Assembly (NCBI RefSeq): GCF_013185185.1
Contig: NZ_JAAZWE010000002.1
Location: 623,595-687,594, forward strand
DNA from: Saccharibacillus endophyticus
GTDB taxonomy: Bacteria; Bacillota; Bacilli; Paenibacillales; Paenibacillaceae
Direction: 5' to 3'
DNA: 64,000 nt
The notes under the pieces are model-generated. The model saw nothing but the letters and a program-made list of their open reading frames with translations. It was not told the DNA's origin and searched no databases. Positions 1-10,349 of the stretch are shown here, one piece after another; within the stretch, counting starts at the first letter, position 1, and each line of letters starts with the position of its first letter. The position numbers and the translations under genes are program-made.

Positions 1-84
1 GGCTGGGCTGGGCTGGGCTGGGCTGGGCTGGGCTGGGCTGGGCTGGGCTGGGCTGGGCTGGGCTGGGCTGGGCTGGGCTGGGCT
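1..84. repeat. (GGCTG)n pentanucleotide tandem array
   Basis: About 17 perfect uninterrupted copies of GGCTG run from the first base to about position 84. The array may continue beyond the left edge. It lies outside any gene I can support, about 240 bases beyond the leuA terminator. The lack of interruptions suggests recent slippage expansion or active maintenance. Confidence 0.95.
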
Positions 85-324
85 AACGGATTGTATGTCC
101 TTTAGAATCCCAGATCAACCCCCGCCGCTATTTTAACGGCTCGCATATCCGTCAAACGCTTTTTTCTTCGTCTTTCCCGCCGAAATTCAGCAAATTTTTA
201 CGCTAAGAGTTATCTCGATCCGTTAAAAATCCGCAGCCGCTCCAAATGCCCTTTAAGCGTCATTTCAATCCGTTAGAAATTTTTCTAGCTGCGAATCTCG
301 CCTCAAGCCAGCTCAGCTTTTCAA
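85..324. other. Non-coding stretch with scattered TAACGGA motifs
   Basis: No gene is supported here. The motif TAACGGAT, or its complement ATCCGTTA, occurs near 85, 219 and 271, and a related TTTAACGG near 133. The copies near 85 and 271 (opposite strands) also share some neighbouring sequence, so this may be a decayed dispersed repeat. Confidence 0.4.
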
Positions 325-367
325 CAAAAAAACCGACTTCCATTTGCTGAAGGAAGTCGGTTTTTTT
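325..367. terminator. Bidirectional terminator after leuA
   Basis: The stem AACCGACTTCC / GGAAGTCGGTT is flanked by A7 on the left and T7 on the right, so it can terminate transcription on either strand. It most likely ends the minus-strand ilv-leu transcript about 80 bases past the leuA stop. Confidence 0.85.
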
Positions 368-445
368 ATAAAGACACCTTGTGCGGATCGAGCGAATCGA
401 ATTTCCCCTGTCTCGATCGCGTTCACGTTTTGTTCGCCTAAACGT

Positions 446-1993
446 TTACCAGACTTTTTCGGCGCCTTTACGCCCGCCCGGCAAACGGCGTTCCGCTGCC
501 AAACGATTGAGCGCGTCGATGTAAGCGCGAGCGCTGGCTTCCAGTACGTCGGTGCTTACGCCGCGACCGCGGACTTCGGTCTCGCCTTGGCGCATCGTAA
601 CATGCACTTCGCCGAGCGCGTCTTTTCCGAGCGTGACGGCCTGAATCGAATAATCGACCAGCGTCACTTCTTCGCCTACCGCCTGATCAATCGCGTTGTA
701 GATCGAATCGACGGTACCGTTTCCGCCTGCTTCGGCGCTGCGATTGCCTTCGCCCGCGACAGAAACCGTTACGCTGGCTTTCGGCGCGGCTTCGGTGGCG
801 AACGAGAAGCTGAGCGACTCCAGCCCGTATTGCTCAGGCGCATCCGGAAGACGCTCTTCGAGCAAAGCCAGCAGATCTTCGTCGGTGATTTCTTTCTTTT
901 TGTCCGCCAGGTCTTTGAACTTGGCGAAAGCTTCGTTCAACTGCTCTTCTTCCAGCTTATAGCCCAATTCAAGCAATTGCTCGCGGAAAGCATGACGGCC
1001 GGAGTGTTTACCGAGTACCAGCTTGCTTTCTTTGAAACCGACCGTTTCCGGAGACATGATCTCGTAGGTCGTCTTTTCCTTGAGCATGCCGTCCTGGTGA
1101 ATACCCGATTCGTGCGCGAACGCGTTGGCGCCGACGATCGCTTTGTTGCCCGGTACGTTCATTCCCGTCAATTTGCTGACAAGGCGGCTTGTGCGGGCAA
1201 TCTCGCTCAGCACCAATCCGGTCTTCGCGCCGAAGTAATCGCTGCGAGTTTCCAATGCCATCGCGATTTCCTCGATCGCCGTATTGCCGGCACGCTCGCC
1301 GATTCCATTGATCGTGCCTTCAATCTGATCCGCGCCGTTCAGAATGGCCGCCAACGTATTCGCGGTTGCCATGCCGAGGTCGTCGTGGCAGTGCGCGCTG
1401 AGTTGAACCTTTTCGATGCCCGGCACGGTTTCTTTCAAGTGACGGAAAATGGCGCCGTACTCTTCCGGGTTCAAATAACCGACGGTATCCGGAATGTTGA
1501 CGACGTAAGCCCCTTCCCGAATCGCCATCGCTACCATCTCGGCACGGAAGTCCGCTTCGGTACGACCTGCATCCTCTAGCGAGAACTCGATCTTCGAGAA
1601 GTATTTTTTGGCGTAACGAATCGCGGATTGAGCCGCTTCCAGCACCTGATGCTTCTCCATCTTCAACTTGTATTTCCGGTGGATCGGCGAAGTTGCCAGG
1701 AAAACGTGCAGGCATGGGTCAGCTGCGCCTTTCAGTGCTTCACGCACCGCGTCGATATCGGCTTCGCGCGAGCGTGACAAGCCGACGACGCTGGCATTTT
1801 TCACGGCGCGTGCAACCGCGTTGACTGCTGCCAGGTCTCCCGGAGAAGCAGCCGGGAATCCGGCTTCCATCCGATCGACGCCGAGCTTTTCCAATTGATG
1901 GGCAATCTCGACTTTTTCTCGCGTGTTCAGGTTGACGCCGGGCGACTGTTCGCCGTCGCGCAGCGTCGTGTCGAAGATATGAATTTTCCGCAC
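446..1993 (-). CDS. leuA: 2-isopropylmalate synthase
   Basis: LeuA condenses acetyl-CoA with 2-ketoisovalerate to form 2-isopropylmalate, the committed step to leucine. The product is about 515 residues, normal for the long LeuA type. The N-terminal TIM barrel carries [13 protein letters not shown] near residues 7-19 and HCHDDLG near 201-207 (metal and substrate site). The C-terminal part from about residue 390 is the leucine-sensing LeuA dimer domain. I chose the GTG start at 1993 because GAAGGAGGCC lies just upstream and the family N-terminus begins here; an upstream in-frame ATG would add an unconserved 34-residue extension. It is the last gene of ilvB-ilvH-ilvC-leuA; leuB, leuC and leuD do not follow. 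Confidence 0.95.
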   Translation of the reverse strand: MRKIHIFDTTLRDGEQSPGVNLNTREKVEIAHQLEKLGVDRMEAGFPAASPGDLAAVNAVARAVKNASVVGLSRSREADIDAVREALKGAADPCLHVFLATSPIHRKYKLKMEKHQVLEAAQSAIRYAKKYFSKIEFSLEDAGRTEADFRAEMVAMAIREGAYVVNIPDTVGYLNPEEYGAIFRHLKETVPGIEKVQLSAHCHDDLGMATANTLAAILNGADQIEGTINGIGERAGNTAIEEIAMALETRSDYFGAKTGLVLSEIARTSRLVSKLTGMNVPGNKAIVGANAFAHESGIHQDGMLKEKTTYEIMSPETVGFKESKLVLGKHSGRHAFREQLLELGYKLEEEQLNEAFAKFKDLADKKKEITDEDLLALLEERLPDAPEQYGLESLSFSFATEAAPKASVTVSVAGEGNRSAEAGGNGTVDSIYNAIDQAVGEEVTLVDYSIQAVTLGKDALGEVHVTMRQGETEVRGRGVSTDVLEASARAYIDALNRLAAERRLPGGRKGAEKVW

Positions 1994-2149
1994 GATTTGG
2001 CCTCCTTCATGAAGTTCGAATGAATGCGCAAAGGGGCCACCCCGGACGCCGCATTTTTGCGGCGCGGGATAGGCCCCGTCCCGATACGCTGTCATCGCCT
2101 TGCGCCGTATTCACGGCCCGGCGACAACAGGCATCAAGCTTCAGGTATC

Positions 2150-3375
<1,226 letters not shown>

Positions 3376-3481
3376 GAGGCTTCCTTTACCATCATTATTT
3401 TTGAAACTTTGCGGATCTTTCTTTTTAATGTAGGTAAAAAAACTCCGTTCAGCTCCCCGCTTGGTCGGGGCATATGTGTAT

Positions 3482-3521
3482 GGATTCCGGAAGCGATATT
3501 AAATGCCGCTTCCGGGAAATC
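3482..3521. other. Intercistronic hairpin between ilvH and ilvC
   Basis: GGATTCCGGAAGCG pairs with CCGCTTCCGGGAAATCC across a short loop. There is no clear T-run on the minus strand, so it may be an mRNA-stabilising or processing structure rather than a terminator. The rest of 3376-3616 shows no gene. Confidence 0.45.
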
Positions 3522-3616
3522 CGACTTGTCCGTCGTGTATACCGTTTGTACAATAGATCGTCTACATCATTCGATTCGCCGGCGAAGCTCGTTTTCCTGC
3601 TTGTTACTGGTTTCCT

Positions 3617-4114
3617 TTAGGCGTTGCCGCGGATCATGGCGGTCACGCCGGTGCGGGACAGTTCGCGGATGCCGTAAGGAGACAGAAGTTCGATCATCGC
3701 GTCGATCTTTTCGGTGTCTCCGACAACTTGAACCATCAGGCTGTGGGTACCGATATCGACGACCGCGGCGCGGAAGGTCTCGACCAATCCCATGATCTCG
3801 GGACGAGCGGTCGGCTCGGATTTGACTTTGATCAGCGCCAATTCGCGGCCGACCATCGGGTTTGCGCTCAAGTCGACGACTTTGATGACGTCAATGATTT
3901 TGTACAATTGCTTTTCGATCTGTTCAACGGTTTTGTCGTCGCCCGTGGTTACGATGACCATTCGGGAAAGCCCTTGCTCTTCCGATTGGCCCACTGTAAT
4001 GCTCTCGATGTTGAATCCGCGGCGGCCGAACAATCCGGATACCCGTTGCAGCACGCCCGGTTGGTCATTCACCAGGATTGAAATCGTGTGTCTGGTCTGC
4101 GTCGTATTCGTCAT
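3617..4114 (-). CDS. ilvH: Acetolactate synthase, small regulatory subunit
   Basis: This is the regulatory subunit of acetohydroxyacid synthase; it binds IlvB, raises its activity and confers valine feedback inhibition. The 165-residue length is typical. An N-terminal ACT domain starts at HTISILVNDQPGVLQRV (about residues 9-25), followed by the GLFGRRGFNIESITVG segment seen in all IlvH/IlvN proteins, and then the C-terminal regulatory domain. The start lies 2 bases after the ilvB stop codon, implying translational coupling. It could equally be called ilvN. Confidence 0.94.
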   Translation of the reverse strand: MTNTTQTRHTISILVNDQPGVLQRVSGLFGRRGFNIESITVGQSEEQGLSRMVIVTTGDDKTVEQIEKQLYKIIDVIKVVDLSANPMVGRELALIKVKSEPTARPEIMGLVETFRAAVVDIGTHSLMVQVVGDTEKIDAMIELLSPYGIRELSRTGVTAMIRGNA

Positions 4115-4116
4115 CG

Positions 4117-5877
4117 TTATTCGTCTCCCATCAACATTTGATCCAGCGTCATGCCTTGCTGTACCATCGGATACACGTTCTCGCCTTTTTCGACTACAAA
4201 ATCAATGACGACCGGTCCCGGCGTATCCATCGCTTCCTGCCAAACGGCTCTTGCTTCCGCTTTGGTCGATGCCCGCAAGCCTTTGACGCCGTAAGCTTCA
4301 GCCAGTTTAACGAAATCAGGGCTACCCGCCAGGTCGATATGGCTGTAGCGGTTTTCGTAAATCAATTCCTGCCACTGGCGAACCATGCCGAGAACCTGGT
4401 TGTTGAGGATCACAATCTTGACCGGAATATTATTGATTGCACAGATGGCAAGTTCTTGCGAGCACATCTGGATCCCGCCGTCGCCGTTGATCGAAATGAC
4501 CATACGGTCCGGCTGAGCCATCTGAGCGCCGATCGCGGACGGAAGTCCGAAGCCCATCGTGCCCAAGCCGCCGGAAGTGATCCATGAACGCGGGTGGTTG
4601 AACTTGTAATACTGGGCGGCCCACATTTGGTGCTGACCGACGTCGGTCGTGACGATGGCTTCGCCTTTGGTCGTCTCGTTGAGCAATTCGACTACCCATT
4701 GCGGCTTCAGGCCGATCTCGTCTTCCTTGTAATCGTCTTTGTAACGGAACGGCTTCTCCGCTTTCCATTGTTGAAGCTGCGAGCGCCATGCGTCCGCACG
4801 ATCAGCTCGAGTCACCGTCTTGTTCAGCAGTTCCAATACGGTTTTCACGTCGCCTACGATCGGAATGTCCGTCTTCACGTTTTTGCCGATTTCTGCCGGA
4901 TCGATATCGATATGCGCGATTTTGGCTTTCGGCGCGAATCCGTTCAGCTTGCCGGTTACCCGGTCATCGAAGCGTGCCCCGATACTGATTAACAGATCGG
5001 CATCCTGAATCGCCATGTTCGAAGCGAACGTTCCGTGCATGCCCGGCATGCCTGTCCACAAGTCGTTTCCGCTCGGGAAACCGCCGAGTCCAAGCAGCGT
5101 GGTCGTGATCGGAATACCCGTTTTTTCGACCAATTCCAGCAGTTCTTCATGACCGCCGGAGTAAACGACGCCGCCGCCTGCGAGAATCAGCGGACGTTCC
5201 GCTTGCGAGATCGCTTCGGCCAAACGCTCGACTTGCAGCTTGTTCGGCGCCATGCGCGGGTTATATCCTCTCAGCGCTACCGGTTCGGTATGAGGCTGGA
5301 ACAGCGTCATTGCCGCCGATACGTCTTTCGGAATATCGATCAATACCGGACCTTTACGACCTGTGTTCGCGATATGGAAAGCTTCGTGAATGATCCGAGG
5401 AAGCTCGTCTACGCTGCGTACCAGGTAACTGTGCTTGGTGATCGGCATCGTGATGCCTGTGATGTCCGCCTCTTGGAAAGCGTCGGTTCCGATCAGCGTG
5501 GAGGCTACGTTGCCCGTAATGACGACCAGCGGAGTCGAGTCCATGTACGCCGTCGCGATCCCTGTTACCAGGTTGGTTGCTCCGGGACCGGAGGTTGCGA
5601 TACAGACGCCGACTTCGCCGGCTGCGCGAGCGTAACCGTCCGCCGCGTGAATCGCGCCTTGTTCATGCCGGGTCAACACGTGGTGGAAATCTTTGAAGCC
5701 GTACATCGCATCGTAGATATACAATACCGCACCGCCCGGGTATCCGAACACGCATTTGACACCTTCAAGTACCAGGCTGCGGAGCAGGATATCCGAACCT
5801 GTCAAGACTTCCTGTTTATCCACCCATTTTTCTTTCAATTCTTCCGTCGATCTCGCTTCTGGCATTTGTGCGCTCAT
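4117..5877 (-). CDS. ilvB: Acetolactate synthase, large catalytic subunit
   Basis: IlvB is the thiamine-diphosphate and FAD dependent enzyme that makes acetolactate from two pyruvates, or acetohydroxybutyrate from pyruvate and 2-ketobutyrate. The product is 586 residues. The catalytic glutamate lies in RHEQGAIHAADGYARA (about residue 72). The central FAD/DHS-like domain follows, and the ThDP/Mg motif GDGGIQMCSQELAICAINN lies in the C-terminal third. The ATG at 5877 is preceded by GGAAGGGGGAAAAACG; a second ATG six codons upstream overlaps that site and is less likely. It is the first gene of the operon and directly follows the T-box leader. Confidence 0.96.
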   Translation of the reverse strand: MSAQMPEARSTEELKEKWVDKQEVLTGSDILLRSLVLEGVKCVFGYPGGAVLYIYDAMYGFKDFHHVLTRHEQGAIHAADGYARAAGEVGVCIATSGPGATNLVTGIATAYMDSTPLVVITGNVASTLIGTDAFQEADITGITMPITKHSYLVRSVDELPRIIHEAFHIANTGRKGPVLIDIPKDVSAAMTLFQPHTEPVALRGYNPRMAPNKLQVERLAEAISQAERPLILAGGGVVYSGGHEELLELVEKTGIPITTTLLGLGGFPSGNDLWTGMPGMHGTFASNMAIQDADLLISIGARFDDRVTGKLNGFAPKAKIAHIDIDPAEIGKNVKTDIPIVGDVKTVLELLNKTVTRADRADAWRSQLQQWKAEKPFRYKDDYKEDEIGLKPQWVVELLNETTKGEAIVTTDVGQHQMWAAQYYKFNHPRSWITSGGLGTMGFGLPSAIGAQMAQPDRMVISINGDGGIQMCSQELAICAINNIPVKIVILNNQVLGMVRQWQELIYENRYSHIDLAGSPDFVKLAEAYGVKGLRASTKAEARAVWQEAMDTPGPVVIDFVVEKGENVYPMVQQGMTLDQMLMGDE

Positions 5878-6007
5878 CGTTTTTCCCCCTTCCAAAGATT
5901 ACATCAATCTCACATCGTCAGTTTGTAAAGGGCCTTCAAAACGAGTTTTCCCCGTTTATCGGCAGCGGCTTTGCTAGGCGGACTACGAATTTGTATAGGT
6001 CTGAAAA

Positions 6008-6353
6008 ACCAAAAAACCTTTCGCTCCGCAAAGCAGACAATCTGCTTCGAGGGACGAAAGGTTATAATCCTCACGTGGTACCACCCAAATTTGCCGACGC
6101 CTCGCAGCGCACAGCCTCAAGCGGGTTTAAAATCGGATGTCCGATTCCAAACTCGCGGTTCGTAACGCGAACCTCACGATTTTCCCTAATACCCGAATGA
6201 CCGCTTCAAACAGTGATTCATTCGCTTTTCAGGAAAACAGCTCCGAGGTGAGCTCGTATATAAGGGATTTTGGCGGTGGATTGCAGCATGTAGCTTCCCC
6301 GCTCTCTGGCAAAAGGGCCCTTAAAACTTCGTCCTCTTCATAGCCGATCAGTT
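6008..6353 (-). ncRNA. T-box riboswitch, leucine-type specifier, controlling ilvB-ilvH-ilvC-leuA
   Basis: On the minus strand the conserved T-box GGGTGGTACCACG (6073-6085 region) is followed by a terminator, AACCTTTCG ... CGAAAGGTT then a T-run (about 6013-6063). The 5' stem I region contains AGAGAG and the specifier-loop-like sequence ACGAGCTCACCTCGGAGCTG. By position in that loop the specifier is CTC (Leu) at 6250-6252. Uncharged tRNA-Leu would stabilise the antiterminator and allow read-through into ilvB. The identity as a T-box is firm; the specifier is inferred. Confidence 0.92.
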
Positions 6354-6387
6354 ATTCAAGTTCTGTTTGGTGCTGAATGTTAGGGTT

Positions 6388-6417
6388 ATTATATGACTTA
6401 AGTTTTGGGGAAGTCAA
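6388..6417 (-). promoter_or_regulatory. Sigma-A promoter of the ilv operon
   Basis: On the minus strand TTGACT (6412-6417) and TATAAT (6388-6393) are separated by 18 bases, about 35 bases upstream of the T-box 5' end. The AT-rich region above it could hold a regulator site, but I see no clear CodY consensus. Confidence 0.8.
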
Positions 6418-6494
6418 CACCTATTTTCAACAAAAAATAAAAAATTGATCAGACACATACACGCTGCACGTATTCCATGTCCTTTCCACGCGAA

Positions 6495-6552
6495 CAAAAA
6501 AAGCCGACTCCCCGTCTGCAAGAGCAGTTTGGGGAAATCAGCTTTTCTATTT
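6495..6552 (-). terminator. Terminator of the nucleoside ABC transporter operon
   Basis: On the minus strand AGCTGATTTCCCCAAACTG ... GACGGGGAGTCGGCT is followed by a T7 run. It lies 60 bases past the last permease stop. Confidence 0.75.
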
Positions 6553-6611
6553 GTTCATGAGTGAAAGATGCTGGGGAGACGTTGAAAACCTTGAAAATCG
6601 TATACGTATCC

Positions 6612-7586
6612 TCAGCGTTTTCCGGGGTCGTACGCTTCCCCGAGCGCCGCCGGAGCTCTCGATTTGCCGATCGCAACAACCAGAACGATAACCGTCAGAA
6701 CGTAAGGCAGCATGAGGATGAAATCCTGCGGAATGCTAGCCGACCATTCGAACAGCTGGACATAGTTCCGGATCGCTTGCGAGAAGCCGAAGAACAACGC
6801 CGCGCCCATGATGCCGAGCGGGTTCCATTTACCGAAGATCAGAGCGGCAATGGCAATGAAGCCTTGGCCGGAGACCGTCGTGTGGGAGAACAAACCGGTG
6901 GTGGTCAGCGTGATCGTGGCGCCGCCGAGACCCGCCAGCGCGCCGCTCAGCATAACGCCGATATAACGCATGCGGTTGACGTTGATGCCCATCGTGTCCG
7001 CCGCGCTAGGATGTTCGCCGACGGAACGCAGGCGCAAGCCGAAAGTCGTTTTGTTCAGGACATAGTAAGTCACGAACACCAAAATGATCGCGATGAACGT
7101 CGTCGGATACGAGTTCAGGATACCGGTGCCGAGAATCGGACCGATAACCGGAATCGAAGCGAAATCAGGGAAGTTCAACTTCGCCAGACGGTGCAGCAGA
7201 AGCGGAGTCTCGCCGGCGCCGTCGAACAGCAGCTTAACGAGATACAGCGTAATGCCGGTCGCCAGGAAGTTGATGACGACGCCGCTGATGGTCTGGTCCG
7301 CTTTGAACGTAATCGTCGCGACGGCATGGATCAGCGAGCCCAGCACGCCGACCACGACTGCCGTAATCAGGCCGACCCAAGGCGAAGCTCCGCCCATGCC
7401 CGCTTCTTCCGCGTAATGCGTGCCGATGGCCGCGGCGAACGCGCCGAACACCATCAGGCCTTCGATCCCGATGTTAACGATACCCGAGCGTTCGGAGAAC
7501 AAGCCGCCGAGTGCCGCGAAGATCAGAGCCGTCGAAAAGACGAGCGTCGTATTCAGCAGGTTGCCGAAAATAAGAAGAGAATCCAT
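6612..7586 (-). CDS. nupQ: Nucleoside ABC transporter permease (NupQ-like)
   Basis: One of two branched-chain-type (LIV-H/M fold) membrane permeases of a BMP-family nucleoside importer. The 324-residue protein has about eight or nine hydrophobic segments. Recognisable family stretches are ALGGLFSERSGIVNIGIEGLM near the N-terminus and LRSVGEHPSAADTMGINVNRMR in the cytoplasmic loop. It starts immediately after the stop of the other permease, so the two are translated together. In B. subtilis the homologous system (NupNOPQ) imports guanosine; substrate identity here is inferred from family only. Confidence 0.88.
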   Translation of the reverse strand: MDSLLIFGNLLNTTLVFSTALIFAALGGLFSERSGIVNIGIEGLMVFGAFAAAIGTHYAEEAGMGGASPWVGLITAVVVGVLGSLIHAVATITFKADQTISGVVINFLATGITLYLVKLLFDGAGETPLLLHRLAKLNFPDFASIPVIGPILGTGILNSYPTTFIAIILVFVTYYVLNKTTFGLRLRSVGEHPSAADTMGINVNRMRYIGVMLSGALAGLGGATITLTTTGLFSHTTVSGQGFIAIAALIFGKWNPLGIMGAALFFGFSQAIRNYVQLFEWSASIPQDFILMLPYVLTVIVLVVAIGKSRAPAALGEAYDPGKR

Positions 7587-8663
7587 TTACAACACCTTCT
7601 CTTTCTTGCGCTTATACACAGGTTTGAGAATGAAGCGTACAATGCCCTGTGCCGCGATGAAGAAAATAATCGACCCGATCACGATTTGGATGATTTCCGG
7701 CGGAACGCCGGCATCGAAGCTCATGCCTGCCGAGCCGTAGGTCAGCGAGCCGAACAGTCCCGCGCCGGCCAATACGCCGAACGGGTGGGTCATGCCGAGC
7801 AATGCGACGGCGATCCCGTTGAAGCCGTAACCCGGCAATGAAGAATACACGCTTTGATAATGGAAAACGCCCAAGGTCTCGAACGCGCCCGCAAGGCCTG
7901 CGAACACGCCGCTGATGAACATCGCTTTCATGATGTTTTTGCTTACGTTGATGCCTGCATAACGAGCGGCTTCAGGGTTGCTGCCGACCGCGCGCAGTTC
8001 GAAGCCTTGTTTCGTTTTCCACAAGAAGTAATAGAAGAACGTCGAAGCCAGCATCGCCAGCAAAATGCCCCAGTGCACGCGGGCATTGCCCATCATCTGG
8101 GACAACCAGTCGATAGAAATGGAAGCCGAAGGCTGAATTTCTACCGAACGCTGGTTACCCGGCATCAGCAGGAACGTACGAACGATGTAGTTGCACAGGA
8201 ACAGCGCCGTCCAGTTCAGCATGATCGTCGTGATAACTTCGTTGACGCCGCGCTTGGCTTTGATATAACCGGCCAGAGCCGCCCAAAGGCCGCCGAACAA
8301 TGCGCCCGCGATAATCGCAAGCGGCGCATGGATCAAAGCCGGAAGTCCCGTGAGCTTGATTCCGATTAAAGAAGCGCCGGTCATGCCCATAAGCACTTGA
8401 CCTTCCGCGCCGATATTGAACATCCCTGCGCGGAAAGCAAAAGCAACCGCCAGACCCGTCAGAACGAGCGGCGTCATCTCGCGCAGCGCCTCGCCGAAGC
8501 CGTACCAATCGCCGAATACGCGCGAAATCAACGCACCGTAAGCCGTGATGGGATTGTAGCCGCCGATCATCATGACGACCGCTCCCAGCAGCAGGCCCAT
8601 TACGATGGCCGCGAGCGATACGATGAACGAATCGCTCGCGAACCATTTCAGAAATTTATTCAT
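7587..8663 (-). CDS. nupP: Nucleoside ABC transporter permease (NupP-like)
   Basis: This 358-residue multi-spanning permease is the partner of the downstream permease. The N-terminal segment is followed by GLAVAFAFRAGMFNIGAEGQVLMG, a hallmark of BmpA-associated permeases, and by ELRAVGSNPEAARYAGI in the cytoplasmic coupling loop. It ends in a basic tail (VYKRKKEKVL). It overlaps the ATPase gene by four bases (ATGA) and directly abuts the next permease. It acts in the cytoplasmic membrane as half of the translocation pore. Confidence 0.88.
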   Translation of the reverse strand: MNKFLKWFASDSFIVSLAAIVMGLLLGAVVMMIGGYNPITAYGALISRVFGDWYGFGEALREMTPLVLTGLAVAFAFRAGMFNIGAEGQVLMGMTGASLIGIKLTGLPALIHAPLAIIAGALFGGLWAALAGYIKAKRGVNEVITTIMLNWTALFLCNYIVRTFLLMPGNQRSVEIQPSASISIDWLSQMMGNARVHWGILLAMLASTFFYYFLWKTKQGFELRAVGSNPEAARYAGINVSKNIMKAMFISGVFAGLAGAFETLGVFHYQSVYSSLPGYGFNGIAVALLGMTHPFGVLAGAGLFGSLTYGSAGMSFDAGVPPEIIQIVIGSIIFFIAAQGIVRFILKPVYKRKKEKVL

Positions 8664-10192
8664 GCCTTTGTTCCTCCCTGCCGACTGCCCGCCATCATCA
8701 GGCCGAGCTCCTGGTCATTCGTCTCTTCCGGCCGTACTTCACCGATGACTTTGCCTTCATAGACGACGATGATTCGGTCAGACACGTTCAGGATCTCGTC
8801 CAATTCGAACGAAACAAGCAGAACGGCTTTCCCCTGATCCCGCTGTTGAATCAACTGAGTCTGTACAAATTCGATTGCCCCGACATCCAGGCCGCGCGTA
8901 GGTTGAGCCGCAATCAGGAAGTCCGGATTCTTATTGATTTCGCGAGCAATGATCGCTTTTTGCTGGTTGCCGCCCGACAAGGAACGGGCTTTGGTCTGAA
9001 TGCTCGGCGTGCGCACGTCGAAAGCATCGACCAGACGCTTGGCGAGGTCGTTGATCGCGCGGAAATTCAGGAAGCCGCGCTTGGTGTAAGGCTCTTTGTA
9101 GTAGCTCTCGAGCACCATGTTTTCGCTGACGGAGAAGTCCAGTACAAGGCCGTGTTTGTGACGGTCTTCCGGAATATGGCCGACGCCGGATTCGGAAATC
9201 TGACGAGGCGTATGGTTGCCGATTTCTTTGCCGTTAAGCACGATCGATCCGCTATCGATCTTGCGCAGTCCGGACAAAGCTTCGATGATCTGGGTTTGGC
9301 CGTTGCCGTCAACCCCCGCCACACCGACGATTTCGCCGCGGCGCACGTCGAACGTCATGCCGTCAAGCAGAGTGATGCCTTCTTTGTTTTTAACGGAGAC
9401 ATCCTTCACTTCGATGACTTTTTCGCCCGGCTCGGCCGGCTTTTTGTCTACTTTGAAGGAAACGTTACGGCCGACCATCTTCTCGGCAAGCTCGAATGGG
9501 CTGGTCTCGCTCGTTTTGACCGTGTCGATTACTTTGCCGCGACGGATAATCGTCACGGTGTCGGAAACGGACATGATTTCTTTCAGTTTATGGGTAATCA
9601 AAATGATCGATTTGCCTTCGGCCACAAGCTTGCGCATGATCTCGATCAGTTCCGATATTTCCTGCGGAGTCAATACGGCGGTCGGTTCGTCGAAAATCAG
9701 GATGTCCGCGCCGCGATAAAGCGTTTTGAGAATTTCGACACGCTGCTGCATGCCGACGGAGATATCTTCGATTTTAGCATTCGGATCGATGCGGAACCCG
9801 TATTGGTCGGATAGCTTTTTGACCTTTTCCGTGGCTGTCTTATAGTCGATCTGTATACCGCCTTTGGAAGGCTCCATACCCAGGATGATGTTCTCGGTCA
9901 CGCTGAATGACTGAACCAGCTTGAAGTGCTGGTGGACCATTCCGATTCCGAGTTCGATCGCTTTGTTGGGGCTGTCGATCGCGACGGCTTCCCCATTCAC
10001 TTCGATATGCCCCTCGTCCGGCTGATACAGGCCGAAGAGGATGTTCATCAGTGTCGATTTACCCGCGCCGTTCTCGCCGAGCAATGCATGAATCTCGCCT
10101 TTTTGAAGCTTGATGCTGATCGAATCGTTGGCGACGATTCCGGGAAAACGCTTCGTTATTTGCTTTAACTCGACTACGGGAGTTGCAGCCAT
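8660..10192 (-). CDS. nupO: Nucleoside ABC transporter ATP-binding protein, duplicated ATPase (NupO-like)
   Basis: The protein is 510 residues with two ABC ATPase domains in tandem, as in sugar and BMP-type importers. The first domain has Walker A GENGAGKST, signature SVGMQQRVEI and Walker B ILIFDEPTAVLT. The second has a degenerate Walker A region (GVDGNGQTQI), signature SGGNQQK and a degenerate Walker B (LIAAQPTRGLD). That asymmetry is usual for the family. The ATG at 10192 follows AAGGGTGATTCC; upstream ATGs have no good ribosome binding site. A strong hairpin separates it from the binding-protein gene. Confidence 0.92.
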   Translation of the reverse strand: MAATPVVELKQITKRFPGIVANDSISIKLQKGEIHALLGENGAGKSTLMNILFGLYQPDEGHIEVNGEAVAIDSPNKAIELGIGMVHQHFKLVQSFSVTENIILGMEPSKGGIQIDYKTATEKVKKLSDQYGFRIDPNAKIEDISVGMQQRVEILKTLYRGADILIFDEPTAVLTPQEISELIEIMRKLVAEGKSIILITHKLKEIMSVSDTVTIIRRGKVIDTVKTSETSPFELAEKMVGRNVSFKVDKKPAEPGEKVIEVKDVSVKNKEGITLLDGMTFDVRRGEIVGVAGVDGNGQTQIIEALSGLRKIDSGSIVLNGKEIGNHTPRQISESGVGHIPEDRHKHGLVLDFSVSENMVLESYYKEPYTKRGFLNFRAINDLAKRLVDAFDVRTPSIQTKARSLSGGNQQKAIIAREINKNPDFLIAAQPTRGLDVGAIEFVQTQLIQQRDQGKAVLLVSFELDEILNVSDRIIVVYEGKVIGEVRPEETNDQELGLMMAGSRQGGTKA

Positions 10193-10291
10193 GGAATCAC
10201 CCTTATCTTTCATAATAGTATGACGCAAAAGCGAAACGGGAAACGGTTCGTTTCGCGCGAGCAGCGTGCATTTTTTAACCGTAAACGTAAC

Positions 10292-10323
10292 GACAAGGCC
10301 GGGTTCAAGGAACCGGCCTTGTC
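10292..10323 (-). other. Intercistronic hairpin between binding-protein and ATPase genes
   Basis: GACAAGGCCGG pairs perfectly with CCGGCCTTGTC around a 10-base loop. There is no T-run on the minus strand. This fits a stabilising 3' structure or partial attenuator that lets the binding protein be made in excess over the membrane complex. Confidence 0.6.
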
Positions 10324-10349
10324 ACTAGTATTATATCATCGCGCGGTGA

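Noticed and set aside
344..1579. Long plus-strand open frame opposite leuA
   Set aside because: It is an antisense shadow produced by the GC-biased third positions of leuA; no start signal or family features.
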